Source of the DNA: Paludibacteraceae bacterium
GTDB taxonomy: Bacteria; Bacteroidota; Bacteroidia; Bacteroidales; Paludibacteraceae
Direction of reading: 5' to 3'
NCBI GenBank assembly: GCA_024399965.1
Contig: JAKSNJ010000012.1
Location: forward strand, 1-42,962
DNA length: 42,962 nt
Shown here: one piece after another, positions 27,208 to 35,561 of the stretch
Position numbering within the stretch: position 1 is the stretch's first letter
Layout: the number at the start of each line of letters is the position of its first letter
Program-made: the position numbers and the translations under genes
The notes under the pieces: model-generated
Seen by the model: the letters and a program-made list of their open reading frames with translations, nothing else
Told to the model about the DNA's origin: nothing
The model's database searches: none

Positions 27208-30200
27208 TTAAAGTTCTTCTCCCCAAACGGCGTGATACGTAATATCTGTAACCGGTGCTTTCTCCGCTGACTGAGTAACTAACTCATTCGGTTTAGAAAT
27301 ATCCTTAGTCCACCCAACAAAGTGGTAGTGGTCCGTCACACAATCTCCCGTAGGAGGTGTACGCTCTTCATCTGTAATAGTTGGGAACTCGATTGCGTCA
27401 CCTACATACTCTTGATAACTGCTATTATTACCATGCAATGCATCAGAGAAAGTGATTGTAACTTTGGGGTCTTCTGTGAAAGTAGCCGATATGGTCACAT
27501 TGTCATCCGGCATCGTGAAGGACTTGGTTGCTTTAACATCTGCACCATTAACCGTGAGGGTGGTTAGTGTGTAGTGTGTGGCGGGCGTTGCGGTAATTGT
27601 TATTGATGTGCCATAAGCCACATTGGTTGTTGCCGAAGGAGAGATTGAAACAATACCTCCGGTTGTGGGTGACAGCGTGATGTTGTGCTTGTTAGGCGTC
27701 CATTGAGCAGTTAGGGTTGCTGTGGCAAACTCTTTGTCCCAGTTCCTTGCACTTATACCATCTGCGTTGTAGTAAGTGATATTGTTATGTGTATATCCGG
27801 TGAACTGGTAGTGTTCGCGTTGAGGCATTGTGGCTGGGGGCATCGGTTGATTCCAAGTGGCGGTTACGTGGTCGGTTCCGGGTGTTGTAGCATCCGGTTG
27901 GTTGAAGGTGATGGTAGTGGTCTTGACTTGCCACTTGGCGTAAAGCGTTTCATCTTTGGTGATAGCGTAAGGGAATGTGACAGCATCACCATCGAAAGTG
28001 TCGTTGTCGTACCAACCTACCAAATTATAACCTGTTTTAGTCGGTGCAGGTTTTGTATTAATTGGTGTATTTTTCGTTACATCAATAACTGAAGAAACAT
28101 TAGAGCCGCCATTGCTATTATAATCCACCGTGAAGAGGCGTTGCCAAGTGGCTGTAAGAGTTACATTGGCGGTCGGGTTAGAAAGGGTGTAAGAAAGATT
28201 TGAACCACTTGGTGTTGCACCTACCACATCAGAAATACCATTGAATTGATAGTGTGCTTGCTTGGTAAATGTCAACGTGTGAGTTTGCTCATTCCAATTG
28301 TAAGTATTGCCCGAAACGGATTCTTCGCCTACTCTATCTGTATAAACAGGATTAATCGTTACGGAATAAGCATTCACAGTATATTGAGCAGATTGCTCTT
28401 GATTATTGAATGTATATTTAACCGTCACAGTCTTTGCGCCGGCTGTGGTTAAGTCGGGGGTTGAGATTATTAAGGCGTTGTACTCTATCGGGAAAGTAAT
28501 ACCATCGTCCAAAGTAGCCGTAGCAGTCAAACCTGCAGAAGTAAATGTCTCACCTACAAAGTAAATCTTCTTCACATTGTCCGTATTCAAAGTAACCGAT
28601 GCCAAGGGTGAAGCAGAGGAATGAGTGATATAGTCGGTGAGAGATGTAACTCTTATTATAGTTGCTCGAATTTGGTTACTCGTAGATTTTATTTGCGTAG
28701 AAGTAGCATTAATGGATGTTATTGTTTGGGTTGTTCCACTTGTCGCAATAGAACCTGGATTTGCATTATTAGCCATATAGTCACTTCCCGAATATGTTAC
28801 TTCCATTGATGTAATCTTCGTGGGAGAAGTGATTTCAAAATAAGAATTTTTATCAACTGAGAAAGTGTATGGTTGGTTTTTTGTATAACGATTACTACCA
28901 GATCCATACAACTCCAAAATCACTCCTGTTGTATTTTCAGTCCATTTCCAATAAATTTCGTCTTCTGTACAATTACTTACATCTGCTGCATCAAACATAG
29001 TCACATTTCCTTTTGCCCAAACGGCATTGAGAATAAGTTCTTTTTCTACGACCTTAGTGGAAGTAACAGGTGTGGGGGCTTGGGGTTGCCAAGTGGTGAC
29101 TTCTTCCTCTGTCCAACCTACGAAGGTTTTACTGAAAGCATCTTTGGCATCAGTGGTGGTTAAGGTTGGTAGAGTGCCAATTGTTTTACCTTCTTGGATA
29201 GAGAGTTTCTTCTCTGTCAATTCATTGCCATTATTGTAGAACTTGACATCAAACATGGTCATTGTCCACTTGGCAAAAAGAGTAGTGTACCCTGCAACTT
29301 TATCCGTATCGAAGTCCCATTGGTTGGTGCAAGCGTCTTCTTTGAACCAACCGCCAAAGGTCCAACCGGTGATGGATTGTGTTTGAGGGTCAGTAACCGG
29401 GTCATTGTACCCAACCGTTTGGGTTGCAACCGGTGAGCCATGACCTTGCATAGCGAAGGTAACGGTATATTGGATAGTATAGGAAATAGAGTTTTCGGCA
29501 CTACTTTCGATACCATCTTTAGCAGCGATAGCCCTAATGGTCATTGTCTTAAAGACATTGATGGCTCCGGTATATTCTGTACTTAAAGTAGAAGGCGCAG
29601 TACCATCCGTAGTATAGTATATCTTTGCACCTTCGGTTACACAACTGAGTTCCACAGATTTAGCCCCTGTGTACGTTCCTGTTACAAGCGAGAAAGTGGG
29701 GGTCTCACATTTCAAAGGAGCGGTAACTACGAGTGTAACCACATTGGAGGGTAACGACTTATCACAAGGACTTACTCCGTTCTTCAATAAGCAGCGGTAA
29801 TAAGTTGTACCTATTGTAGCTATAGATGGGGAATATGACGCACCCGTTGCGCTAGCGATATTTTCCCAATCTGTATTATTAGCTCTTGATTGCCATTGAT
29901 AAGTTGCCCATGACTCATTTTTCTCAACACTCAATGTAAGAGCATTAACATTTTGAACTCTTTCTATTGTCTGTTCAGTAAGATTGGTCTTAAATGTCGG
30001 CGTTGCGCAAGAGAAGGTAGCAGAAACGGTGACAGCAGAGGCAGGCATTGTGAACAAATATACTCCACCTTCTTCAATAATATCACTCGCGGCAACATTC
30101 GAAACCGTAGGAGTACCACTACTAACTTCGTAACCTACATTTGGAACTAATTTGAAAAAGACATCGGCACCTGCTGGTTGGTCGGCAATCGAATTACTCC

Positions 30201-31719
30201 AATTTGTGCCATCGGTACTAAACTTAATTACTCCATTAGAAGGATTATTGGTATTAACCGCATATGTCGGGGCGCAAGAAGTGGAATAATTGGAATAAGT
30301 AACCGCAGGGACAAAAACATTTAGAGTAGAAAAAGATGAGCTTGCAATATCAAATTTACTCGACGAATAATTAATATAGGGATAACTCGTCTGATCAGTT
30401 TGAGAAAATTTATATCCATTCGTCACAACGGTTAATGTCCATTGCGTTTGGGGTGTTGTACCGAATTTTAGATAAGAATTTGCAGCCATCAAATAACTTG
30501 AACCTTGTCTAAAAGTATATTTTCCATTCACAACACCTACTGTCCATTTCATTTTGTCGGTAATACTAGACACTGGTATTTTATTGTTAGATGGAGTTAT
30601 ACTTGCACTAGGAATGGTTGATGAGCTATAGCCTTCGGTAGTTAATACTTTGTTATTTAAATAATCATGAATCACAACTACCTGACCATTTGTCAAATCA
30701 GCGACACTACCTTTTGCAAAATTGTTTACGTCTTTCTCTGTGTTTGCAAACACAGCATAAAACTTATTGTTTTCGCCTAATGTAACTTCCTCACCTAATT
30801 CATAATATTTAGTAGTAGGTTTAGTATTTGTTTCTGCAACTTCTATTTCGCTCCACCCCACTAATTCCTTATTACCACAAGTTGCCTCTGTTTCTGTGGG
30901 TAAGGGGTATTTGTCGCCTACATTATAGTCTTCTTTATCATCTGTTTCATTTCCTGCCTCAGAAAGAATAAGAGAAGTAACAGGAACTGCGGCTGCTTTT
31001 TCTTTATAAAAAGTAATGTTTACATCGTCAATACGCCAGTTGCCCGAACTATTAGTAGCTTTAAACAATAAGCCAAAATAGCCAGAACATTTCGCGAATG
31101 CGTATGCAGTACCGGAAGAAATAGCAGAACCTTGCGTACCGGAAGTTAAAGAAACTTGACTAAATGTGTTTCCATCAGAAGAATAAATCAAATATACATT
31201 TGTATTGGTTTGGTTAGAACCTCCATTGAATGTATAAGAAATCTTACTAACATCGGAAATAGAAGTTTTTGAAACATAAGCAGAGGCAATATTACTTGTC
31301 GTAACAGGACTTACTGCATATTTTGAATAAGAAGATAAGGTACATTTTGAGCGATTATCTTTATTCGTACCAACGGACTTATTGTTTCCTCCATATGTAA
31401 TAATCCATTCCCTTTCGTCAACAGTAGTTTCATATTTTGCATAACCAGAATTAGTTACCACAGCATCAGAAGTGATAGTAAACAATTCCTCATATTCTGC
31501 ACCCCACATATTGGCACTCAGCAGGAGAGTGAGGAGAAGAAAAGATGCACGATGCACAATGCACAATGCACGGTTGATGATGCACGGTTGTTTAACAGTA
31601 GTCTCTACTACCGATATACTACCGATAAAACCAGTTAGTCGATTGACGGTTGACAATGCACTTAGTCGGTTGACGGTTGACAATGCACAATGCACGATGG
31701 ATTTGAATAGTTGTGTCAT
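27208..31719 (-). CDS. 1503-aa secreted repeat protein with a repeat-expanded signal region
   Basis: The hydrophobic core of the signal peptide (ASFLLLTLLLSANMWGA) begins only at residue 58. The preceding 50 residues are encoded by short DNA repeats (two copies of a 9-residue unit like ALSTVNRLS, a copy of the 55-bp dispersed repeat, and 7-mers). Beyond it are Ig-like units (to about 670), a chitobiase C-terminal-like unit (670-748), Listeria-Bacteroides repeats (748-905, 1193-1271 and to the end) and a Big_3-like unit (1036-1120). The protein stops directly after a repeat (YHAVWGEEL) and lacks the C-terminal sorting motif seen in the two other giant proteins. The gene is first in its operon, behind a 325-nt leader with a hairpin. 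Start at 31719 follows an A/T-rich stretch; an internal start is possible. Confidence 0.8.
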   Translation of the reverse strand: MTQLFKSIVHCALSTVNRLSALSTVNRLTGFIGSISVVETTVKQPCIINRALCIVHRASFLLLTLLLSANMWGAEYEELFTITSDAVVTNSGYAKYETTVDEREWIITYGGNNKSVGTNKDNRSKCTLSSYSKYAVSPVTTSNIASAYVSKTSISDVSKISYTFNGGSNQTNTNVYLIYSSDGNTFSQVSLTSGTQGSAISSGTAYAFAKCSGYFGLLFKATNSSGNWRIDDVNITFYKEKAAAVPVTSLILSEAGNETDDKEDYNVGDKYPLPTETEATCGNKELVGWSEIEVAETNTKPTTKYYELGEEVTLGENNKFYAVFANTEKDVNNFAKGSVADLTNGQVVVIHDYLNNKVLTTEGYSSSTIPSASITPSNNKIPVSSITDKMKWTVGVVNGKYTFRQGSSYLMAANSYLKFGTTPQTQWTLTVVTNGYKFSQTDQTSYPYINYSSSKFDIASSSFSTLNVFVPAVTYSNYSTSCAPTYAVNTNNPSNGVIKFSTDGTNWSNSIADQPAGADVFFKLVPNVGYEVSSGTPTVSNVAASDIIEEGGVYLFTMPASAVTVSATFSCATPTFKTNLTEQTIERVQNVNALTLSVEKNESWATYQWQSRANNTDWENIASATGASYSPSIATIGTTYYRCLLKNGVSPCDKSLPSNVVTLVVTAPLKCETPTFSLVTGTYTGAKSVELSCVTEGAKIYYTTDGTAPSTLSTEYTGAINVFKTMTIRAIAAKDGIESSAENSISYTIQYTVTFAMQGHGSPVATQTVGYNDPVTDPQTQSITGWTFGGWFKEDACTNQWDFDTDKVAGYTTLFAKWTMTMFDVKFYNNGNELTEKKLSIQEGKTIGTLPTLTTTDAKDAFSKTFVGWTEEEVTTWQPQAPTPVTSTKVVEKELILNAVWAKGNVTMFDAADVSNCTEDEIYWKWTENTTGVILELYGSGSNRYTKNQPYTFSVDKNSYFEITSPTKITSMEVTYSGSDYMANNANPGSIATSGTTQTITSINATSTQIKSTSNQIRATIIRVTSLTDYITHSSASPLASVTLNTDNVKKIYFVGETFTSAGLTATATLDDGITFPIEYNALIISTPDLTTAGAKTVTVKYTFNNQEQSAQYTVNAYSVTINPVYTDRVGEESVSGNTYNWNEQTHTLTFTKQAHYQFNGISDVVGATPSGSNLSYTLSNPTANVTLTATWQRLFTVDYNSNGGSNVSSVIDVTKNTPINTKPAPTKTGYNLVGWYDNDTFDGDAVTFPYAITKDETLYAKWQVKTTTITFNQPDATTPGTDHVTATWNQPMPPATMPQREHYQFTGYTHNNITYYNADGISARNWDKEFATATLTAQWTPNKHNITLSPTTGGIVSISPSATTNVAYGTSITITATPATHYTLTTLTVNGADVKATKSFTMPDDNVTISATFTEDPKVTITFSDALHGNNSSYQEYVGDAIEFPTITDEERTPPTGDCVTDHYHFVGWTKDISKPNELVTQSAEKAPVTDITYHAVWGEEL
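31544..31585. repeat. Heptanucleotide array in the signal region of the 1503-aa gene
   Basis: Six 7-mers on the plus strand (GATGCAC x2, AATGCAC x2, GGTTGAT, GATGCAC) are translated on the minus strand as part of the extended n-region. The array runs directly into the 55-bp dispersed repeat. Confidence 0.88.
31579..31633. repeat. 55-bp dispersed repeat, inverted copy of 11125-11179
   Basis: This block is a perfect reverse complement of 11125-11179. Here it is coding (residues about 29-47 of the 1503-aa protein, including GSISVVETTVKQP); the other copy lies between genes. The two copies lie near the ends of the surface-protein locus in opposite orientation. Confidence 0.9.
31635..31702. repeat. 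27-bp tandem duplication plus heptanucleotide units
   Basis: Two 27-bp units beginning TTAGTCGATTGAC (31635) and TTAGTCGGTTGAC (31662) differ at one base and are followed by another AATGCAC and GATGGAT. They encode the repeated 9-residue unit of the extended signal region. The 7-mers GGTTGAC and AATGCAC recur within the units. Confidence 0.9.
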
Positions 31720-31752
31720 ATTTGGTTAATTTTTATTTAATTCAATTAACGG

Positions 31753-31808
31753 TTAACAATGCACAATGCACGGTTGAATGAGTGTCGAATGAGTGTCGAA
31801 TGACCCTC
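31753..31808. repeat. 7-mer and 11-mer repeats in the leader of the 1503-aa gene
   Basis: Heptamer units around ACAATGC (31756-31770) are followed by three 11-mers, GAATGAGTGTC x2 and GAATGACCCTC (31776-31808). The reverse complement (CACTCATTCGA) resembles the 11-mers at 336-368. Confidence 0.85.
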
Positions 31809-31858
31809 GACCCAAACTTTGGCGGTGGCTAATACGTGGAAAAGAAGCGGAACACTAC

Positions 31859-31890
31859 AAAAAAACACCATCCTCGCGGAATGGTGCTTT
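31859..31890 (-). promoter_or_regulatory. Leader terminator-like hairpin before the 1503-aa gene, possible attenuator
   Basis: On the minus strand AAAGCACCAT pairs with ATGGTGTTT, and seven T follow, so this has the form of a rho-independent terminator. It stands between the promoter at 32052-32083 and the gene at 31719, with no second promoter seen. The stem, the loop (CCGCGAGG) and the upstream TTATCATAGGGTAA match the KilA-N leader. Regulated termination of the operon is inferred. Confidence 0.6.
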
Positions 31891-32051
31891 TACCCTATGA
31901 TAACTCACTATACAGCCATGCCTGACTATCTGATACAGATATCCACAAAGACAAAGCCGATGATAATGAAGTGTGTTTCATATTACGCAGTGATGTGCCA
32001 CTCAGCCACTTAGGGCATTAGCTGTTTATATACGTTTTTCAAATACGAGTG

Positions 32052-32083
32052 CAAAGGTACAACAAAAAATTTATATATGCAAA
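32052..32083 (-). promoter_or_regulatory. Promoter of the 1503/2611/136-aa operon
   Basis: On the minus strand TTTG (32083-32080), a 20-nt spacer and TACCTTTG (32059-32052) match the Bacteroidetes consensus. The preceding AAATAAA and following CATATAT are shared with the protease promoter. The leader is about 325 nt. Confidence 0.8.
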
Positions 32084-32137
32084 TTTATTTGTAACTTTTT
32101 TTACTTTTTTTTGAAAAGAGGGAAAGTTTTTCGAGGT

Positions 32138-32166
32138 TGGACGGTTGACAATGCACAATGCACGAT
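32138..32166. repeat. Compound heptamer block
   Basis: The units GGTTGAC, AATGCAC, AATGCAC and GAT follow each other on the plus strand. The same order occurs in the signal region of the 1503-aa gene and, as the reverse complement, inside ribF. Confidence 0.85.
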
Positions 32167-32366
32167 TAACTAATTAAAAACAATCACAATCGTCCACATT
32201 GTTTCTCTTTTTGGCAAAAGGACGACACGTCGTCGGTGCCCAAAGAGCCCCTAACGTGGACGACACAATAGAACAAAGAACACTATTCATTGCTTCGTGA
32301 ATTTCGTATCTTCGTGCTGGCTGCATAAATGGGGAGAGAAGAGAGGGGAGAGGGAAGAGTTGAGAG

Positions 32367-32433
32367 GTGATGACGTATATTGGGCAAGCTGCCTGCCGAC
32401 GGGGTCGGCATTCCCCCCAATATACGTCATCAC
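32367..32433. repeat. Nested 67-bp palindrome upstream of rho
   Basis: A perfect 18-bp outer stem (GTGATGACGTATATTGGG, 32367-32384, with 32416-32433) encloses a perfect 7-bp inner stem TGCCGAC/GTCGGCA (32394-32410) with a GGG loop. On the plus strand TTTTATT follows. It could be a terminator, a REP-type element or the remnant of a small inverted-repeat element. No gene flanks it that would explain it as a simple terminator on the plus strand. Confidence 0.8.
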
Positions 32434-32578
32434 TTTTATTAAAATACGCACATAAAGAGCAACAGGGCAAAAATCCCTATATTGCCTATTTTGCGATAGT
32501 CTATTGTGAGTAAACTCCCATATTCTATCACAAAACAAACAATAATAAGATGAAAATCTTATTTTTTGCTCTTAAATG

Positions 32579-32609
32579 TTGCGTATTCCAAAAATTCTTT
32601 GTAAATTTG
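32579..32609 (+). promoter_or_regulatory. rho operon promoter with conserved upstream palindrome
   Basis: TTG (32579-32581), a 20-nt spacer and TAAATTTG (32602-32609) form the promoter. It shares TTGCGTATnCCAAA and an upstream AGAT-N4-ATCT palindrome (32549-32560), 31 nt from start to start, with the DUF349 promoter. A small GAGGA/TCCTC hairpin followed by GCTTTTT (32620-32639) lies at the expected 5' end of the transcript. Confidence 0.8.
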
Positions 32610-32665
32610 TACCCGATTTGAGGAAATTCCTCGCTTTTTCCACAGAAAACACATTTTTATACACT

Positions 32666-34423
32666 ATGCAATACGACATGAAGAAACTGGAGCGTATGAC
32701 GCTCGAGGAGTTGAAAACAACTGCGAAAAGTTTAGGCGTTAAAGTACGCAACACAAAAAATGAACAGTTACTGCGTTACGAAATCTTAGACGCACAGGCC
32801 GACCAAAAAGCCGAACAAGTGCAAGCCAAAGAAGAAATAAAAGAGGAACGCAAGCGCGAGCGCGTACGCATGAAACAACCTGTTGCTCCCCAAAAAGTGA
32901 ACACCGACAACCTGAAAGCCGACAAAGTAATCGCTACCGTCGGTTCGGAAAAGGAACAAGTACAGGAAATGCGCAACCAACTGCAACAGAACAATCACCA
33001 ACCCAACAAAACAGTGGTGAAAGCCAAACCGATGTTGGCTGAACCGGCAAATCGTGGAAACGGGGAAGCAGTTGCCACCCCAGAACCTCAGCAACAGCAA
33101 CAGCCACAGCAACAGCCGAAATCCAAAAAGAAGAAACAAGCCAAACAACAACAGCAAGTGGCACCGGCAGCACAAGAACAGGTAGCACCACAAGAGCAAC
33201 CTACCCCACAAGCACCTGCTGCCACCGCTCCTGCTGCTCCTGCTACAGAACAACCGGCGCAACCGGCACAACAAAATCAACCGGCTGCACCCCAATACCA
33301 AATCATCAATGGCGGTGGCGTATTGGAGATGGAAAAAGACGGTTACGGTTTCCTGCGCCAACCCAAATACAGTTATGCCTCCTCACCCGAAGATGTATAT
33401 ATCAACCAGCAGAAAATTCGCCAATACGGATTGCGTCCGGGCGACACCGTTACCTGCACCGTGCGCGTGAGCGATAAGCCCAACGAGAAAGTACACCCCC
33501 TTGAGAAAGTGCTGACCGTGAACGGAATGGACCCCGAAGAGGCCAAGAAACGTCCAACCTTTGAGAGCTTGACTCCCCTATTCCCCGACCAGAAATTTAC
33601 GCTGTGCAAAGGTACACACGATGACCCCCTGTCGGTGCGTATCATAGACCTATTCGCACCTATCGGCAAGGGACAACGCGGACTGATAGTTGCTCAACCC
33701 AAAACCGGTAAGACCGTACTGCTCAAGCAGATAGCCAACGCTATTTCGGACAACCACCCCGAAGTATATATGATGGTACTGCTCATCGACGAGCGCCCTG
33801 AGGAAGTGACCGATATGGCCCGCAGCGTGAAGGCCGAAGTGGTGGCATCAACCTTTGATGAACCGGCCGACAACCACGTCAAAGTGGCCAATATAGTCTA
33901 TGAGAAAGCCCGCCGACTGGTGGAGTGCGGTAAGGACGTGGTCATATTGCTGGACAGTATAACCCGTTTGGCACGTGCCTACAACACAGTGGCCCCTGCC
34001 AGCGGTAAGGTGCTATCCGGCGGTGTGGAAGCACAGGCCCTACATAAGCCCAAACGCTTCTTCGGCGCCGCCCGTAACATCGAGTTCGGCGGTTCGCTCA
34101 CCATCATCGCTACCGCCCTGACTGAGACCGGCAGCAAGATGGACGACCTCATCTTTGAGGAATTTAAGGGCACGGGCAATATGGAACTGCAGTTAGACCG
34201 CAAATTGGCCAACAAACGCGTATTCCCTGCCGTAGATATACCTGCCTCCAGCACACGCCGTGACGACCTGCTGTTGCCTCCCGAGATACTGAGCCGCATG
34301 TGGCAAATTCGTAAGCAACTGAGCGACATGAACGGCGTAGAGGCCATGGAGAAACTGAAATCCTACATGGAGCGCACCGAAGATAATGACGAATTCCTAC
34401 TCGCAGTCAATGGGGCGAGGTAG
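32666..34423 (+). CDS. rho: Transcription termination factor Rho with disordered insertion
   Basis: Rho is the hexameric RNA-dependent ATPase that ends transcription of untranslated RNA. This 585-residue version has the N-terminal helix bundle ([12 protein letters not shown]), then a low-complexity insertion of about 180 residues rich in Gln, Pro and Ala, the RNA-binding cold-shock fold ([21 protein letters not shown]), Walker [14 protein letters not shown], Walker [17 protein letters not shown] and the secondary RNA-binding segment. The insertion is typical for Bacteroidetes; in Bacteroides thetaiotaomicron a disordered Rho region has been linked to phase separation. A longer frame from 32576 would overlap the promoter, so 32666 is chosen; 32678 is possible too. 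It heads a run of six tightly packed genes. Confidence 0.93.
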   Translation: MQYDMKKLERMTLEELKTTAKSLGVKVRNTKNEQLLRYEILDAQADQKAEQVQAKEEIKEERKRERVRMKQPVAPQKVNTDNLKADKVIATVGSEKEQVQEMRNQLQQNNHQPNKTVVKAKPMLAEPANRGNGEAVATPEPQQQQQPQQQPKSKKKKQAKQQQQVAPAAQEQVAPQEQPTPQAPAATAPAAPATEQPAQPAQQNQPAAPQYQIINGGGVLEMEKDGYGFLRQPKYSYASSPEDVYINQQKIRQYGLRPGDTVTCTVRVSDKPNEKVHPLEKVLTVNGMDPEEAKKRPTFESLTPLFPDQKFTLCKGTHDDPLSVRIIDLFAPIGKGQRGLIVAQPKTGKTVLLKQIANAISDNHPEVYMMVLLIDERPEEVTDMARSVKAEVVASTFDEPADNHVKVANIVYEKARRLVECGKDVVILLDSITRLARAYNTVAPASGKVLSGGVEAQALHKPKRFFGAARNIEFGGSLTIIATALTETGSKMDDLIFEEFKGTGNMELQLDRKLANKRVFPAVDIPASSTRRDDLLLPPEILSRMWQIRKQLSDMNGVEAMEKLKSYMERTEDNDEFLLAVNGAR

Positions 34424-34426
34424 AGT

Positions 34427-34482
34427 TGAGAGTTGAGAATTGAGAGTTGAGAGTTGAGAGTTGACAGTTGAGAGTTGACAAT
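34427..34482. repeat. Heptanucleotide array spanning the rho-aroQ junction
   Basis: Eight tandem 7-mers (mostly TGAGAGT, with TGAGAAT, TGACAGT and TGACAAT) run from 4 nt after the rho stop to the aroQ start. The ATG of aroQ lies across the end of the last unit (TGACAAT, then G). Changes in copy number would alter the spacing between the genes but not the reading frame. Confidence 0.92.
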
Positions 34483-34897
34483 GAAAGTACTGATACTGAA
34501 CGGGCCAAATCTGAATATGCTGGGACGGAGAGACCCCGAACAATACGGGAAACGCAGCATGGAACAGATTATAGTGGACATACAACGTGCCCACCCTGAT
34601 TTGTGGATAGAATACCGTCAGTCCAACCACGAAGGCGACCTAATCGATTGGCTGCAACAGGCAACCGACGTACACGGCATCATCCTCAATGCAGGCGGCT
34701 ACACGCACACCAGCGTGGCACTACGCGACGCCGTGGAGTTATGCGCCGTACCCGTGGTAGAAGTACACCTAAGCAATATACAGCAGCGTGAGCCCTTCCG
34801 CCAACAAAGTCTGCTGACGGACGTATGCTGCCACACCATAATGGGTAAGCAATGCTATGAAGAAGCAGTTCGTTATATTATGTCTCTTGGCTGTTAG
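34481..34897 (+). CDS. aroQ: Type II 3-dehydroquinate dehydratase
   Basis: AroQ dehydrates 3-dehydroquinate to 3-dehydroshikimate in the shikimate pathway, cytoplasm. The 138-residue protein has the family's usual length, with GPNLNMLGRRDP and the following catalytic Tyr (QYG), the Asn of LNAGGYTHTS with the conserved His, and VEVHLSNIQQREPFR. The ATG at 34481 is chosen; a TTG at 34475 would add two residues. The gene starts at the end of the heptamer array and overlaps the following porT-like gene by 41 nt, an unusually long overlap. Confidence 0.95.
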   Translation: MKVLILNGPNLNMLGRRDPEQYGKRSMEQIIVDIQRAHPDLWIEYRQSNHEGDLIDWLQQATDVHGIILNAGGYTHTSVALRDAVELCAVPVVEVHLSNIQQREPFRQQSLLTDVCCHTIMGKQCYEEAVRYIMSLGC

Positions 34898-35561
34898 CGG
34901 TTTGCTGCGCGCCCAGATGAATAACCCCTACGTGGACGACAAAATCGTACACTTCGGGTTCTCGTTGGGTGTGAACTTCATGGCATACGGCGTAACCGAC
35001 ACCGAGCAGGAGATTAACGGCGAAATCTACCACGCCCGTACCAGTTCGATGCTGCCGGGTTTTGCGGTGGGCTTCATCACCGATGTGCGTCTGTCCCGCC
35101 ACCTCAATCTGCGCTTCCTGCCCACCCTGAACTTTGGGCAAATCACCGTCAACTACAAAACCGAAAGCGGACACGAGGTCCCGGGTTCGTCCGGCAACAA
35201 AGCCGAAGTGCTGAGTTTGCCCTTGGCGCTGCCCTTGGTCCTCAAATGGAGTGCAGAGCGCGAAAAGAACTACCGTCCGTATATCGTGGCCGGCGGTGGC
35301 GTTGGGTTTGACTTCGCCGGACAAAAAGAGCGACCGCTCTACCAAAAAATGACCGACTACTTCATCACCTTCGGTTTCGGTTGCGACCTCTATTTAGAGT
35401 GGTTCAAACTCTGCCCCGAGATACGCTATCAACTGGGCTTCAACAATGTGCTGACCCCCATAGAGGACCGCCCCGAATTGGCACAACGGGACTATTTCTA
35501 CACGCAAGCCCTCAGACGACTGCGCAACCAAATGATTACGATTAGTTTCAACTTTGAATAA
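34857..35561 (+). CDS. porT: PorT-family outer membrane protein of the type IX secretion system
   Basis: The 234-residue protein has a signal peptide (MKKQFVILCLLAVSGLLRAQ) and a predicted beta-barrel with alternating strands ending in aromatic residues (ITISFNFE). The start DDKIVHFGFSLGVNFM is typical of PorT/SprT, an outer-membrane component required for T9SS export of proteins with C-terminal signals. This fits the T9SS-like C-termini of the protease and of two giant proteins in the window. The start lies 41 nt inside aroQ, and the stop overlaps the next start by one base (TAATG). Other PorT-family barrels of unrelated function exist, so the symbol is probable rather than certain. Confidence 0.8.
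   Translation: MKKQFVILCLLAVSGLLRAQMNNPYVDDKIVHFGFSLGVNFMAYGVTDTEQEINGEIYHARTSSMLPGFAVGFITDVRLSRHLNLRFLPTLNFGQITVNYKTESGHEVPGSSGNKAEVLSLPLALPLVLKWSAEREKNYRPYIVAGGGVGFDFAGQKERPLYQKMTDYFITFGFGCDLYLEWFKLCPEIRYQLGFNNVLTPIEDRPELAQRDYFYTQALRRLRNQMITISFNFE

Larger units (their letters stand above)
32084..32575. other. Gene-free divergent region between the surface locus and rho
   Basis: No credible gene was found. The region holds a compound heptamer block (32138-32166), a stretch resembling ACGAAGATACGAAATTCACG (minus strand, about 32290-32320), a purine-rich run with GAGAGGGGAGAGGG words, and a large nested palindrome (32367-32433). The rho promoter follows. Confidence 0.6.

Noticed and set aside
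31579-31633. Diversity-generating retroelement template and variable repeat
   Set aside because: The copies are identical, with no adenine-specific differences, and there is no reverse transcriptase gene in the window.
32174-32538. Overlapping short frames on the minus strand between the surface locus and rho
   Set aside because: The frames cross the nested palindrome and repeat tracts, have no family resemblance and no ribosome binding site or promoter placement.
32576-32665. N-terminal extension of Rho
   Set aside because: This stretch holds the promoter and the expected transcript start, so it cannot be translated from that promoter.
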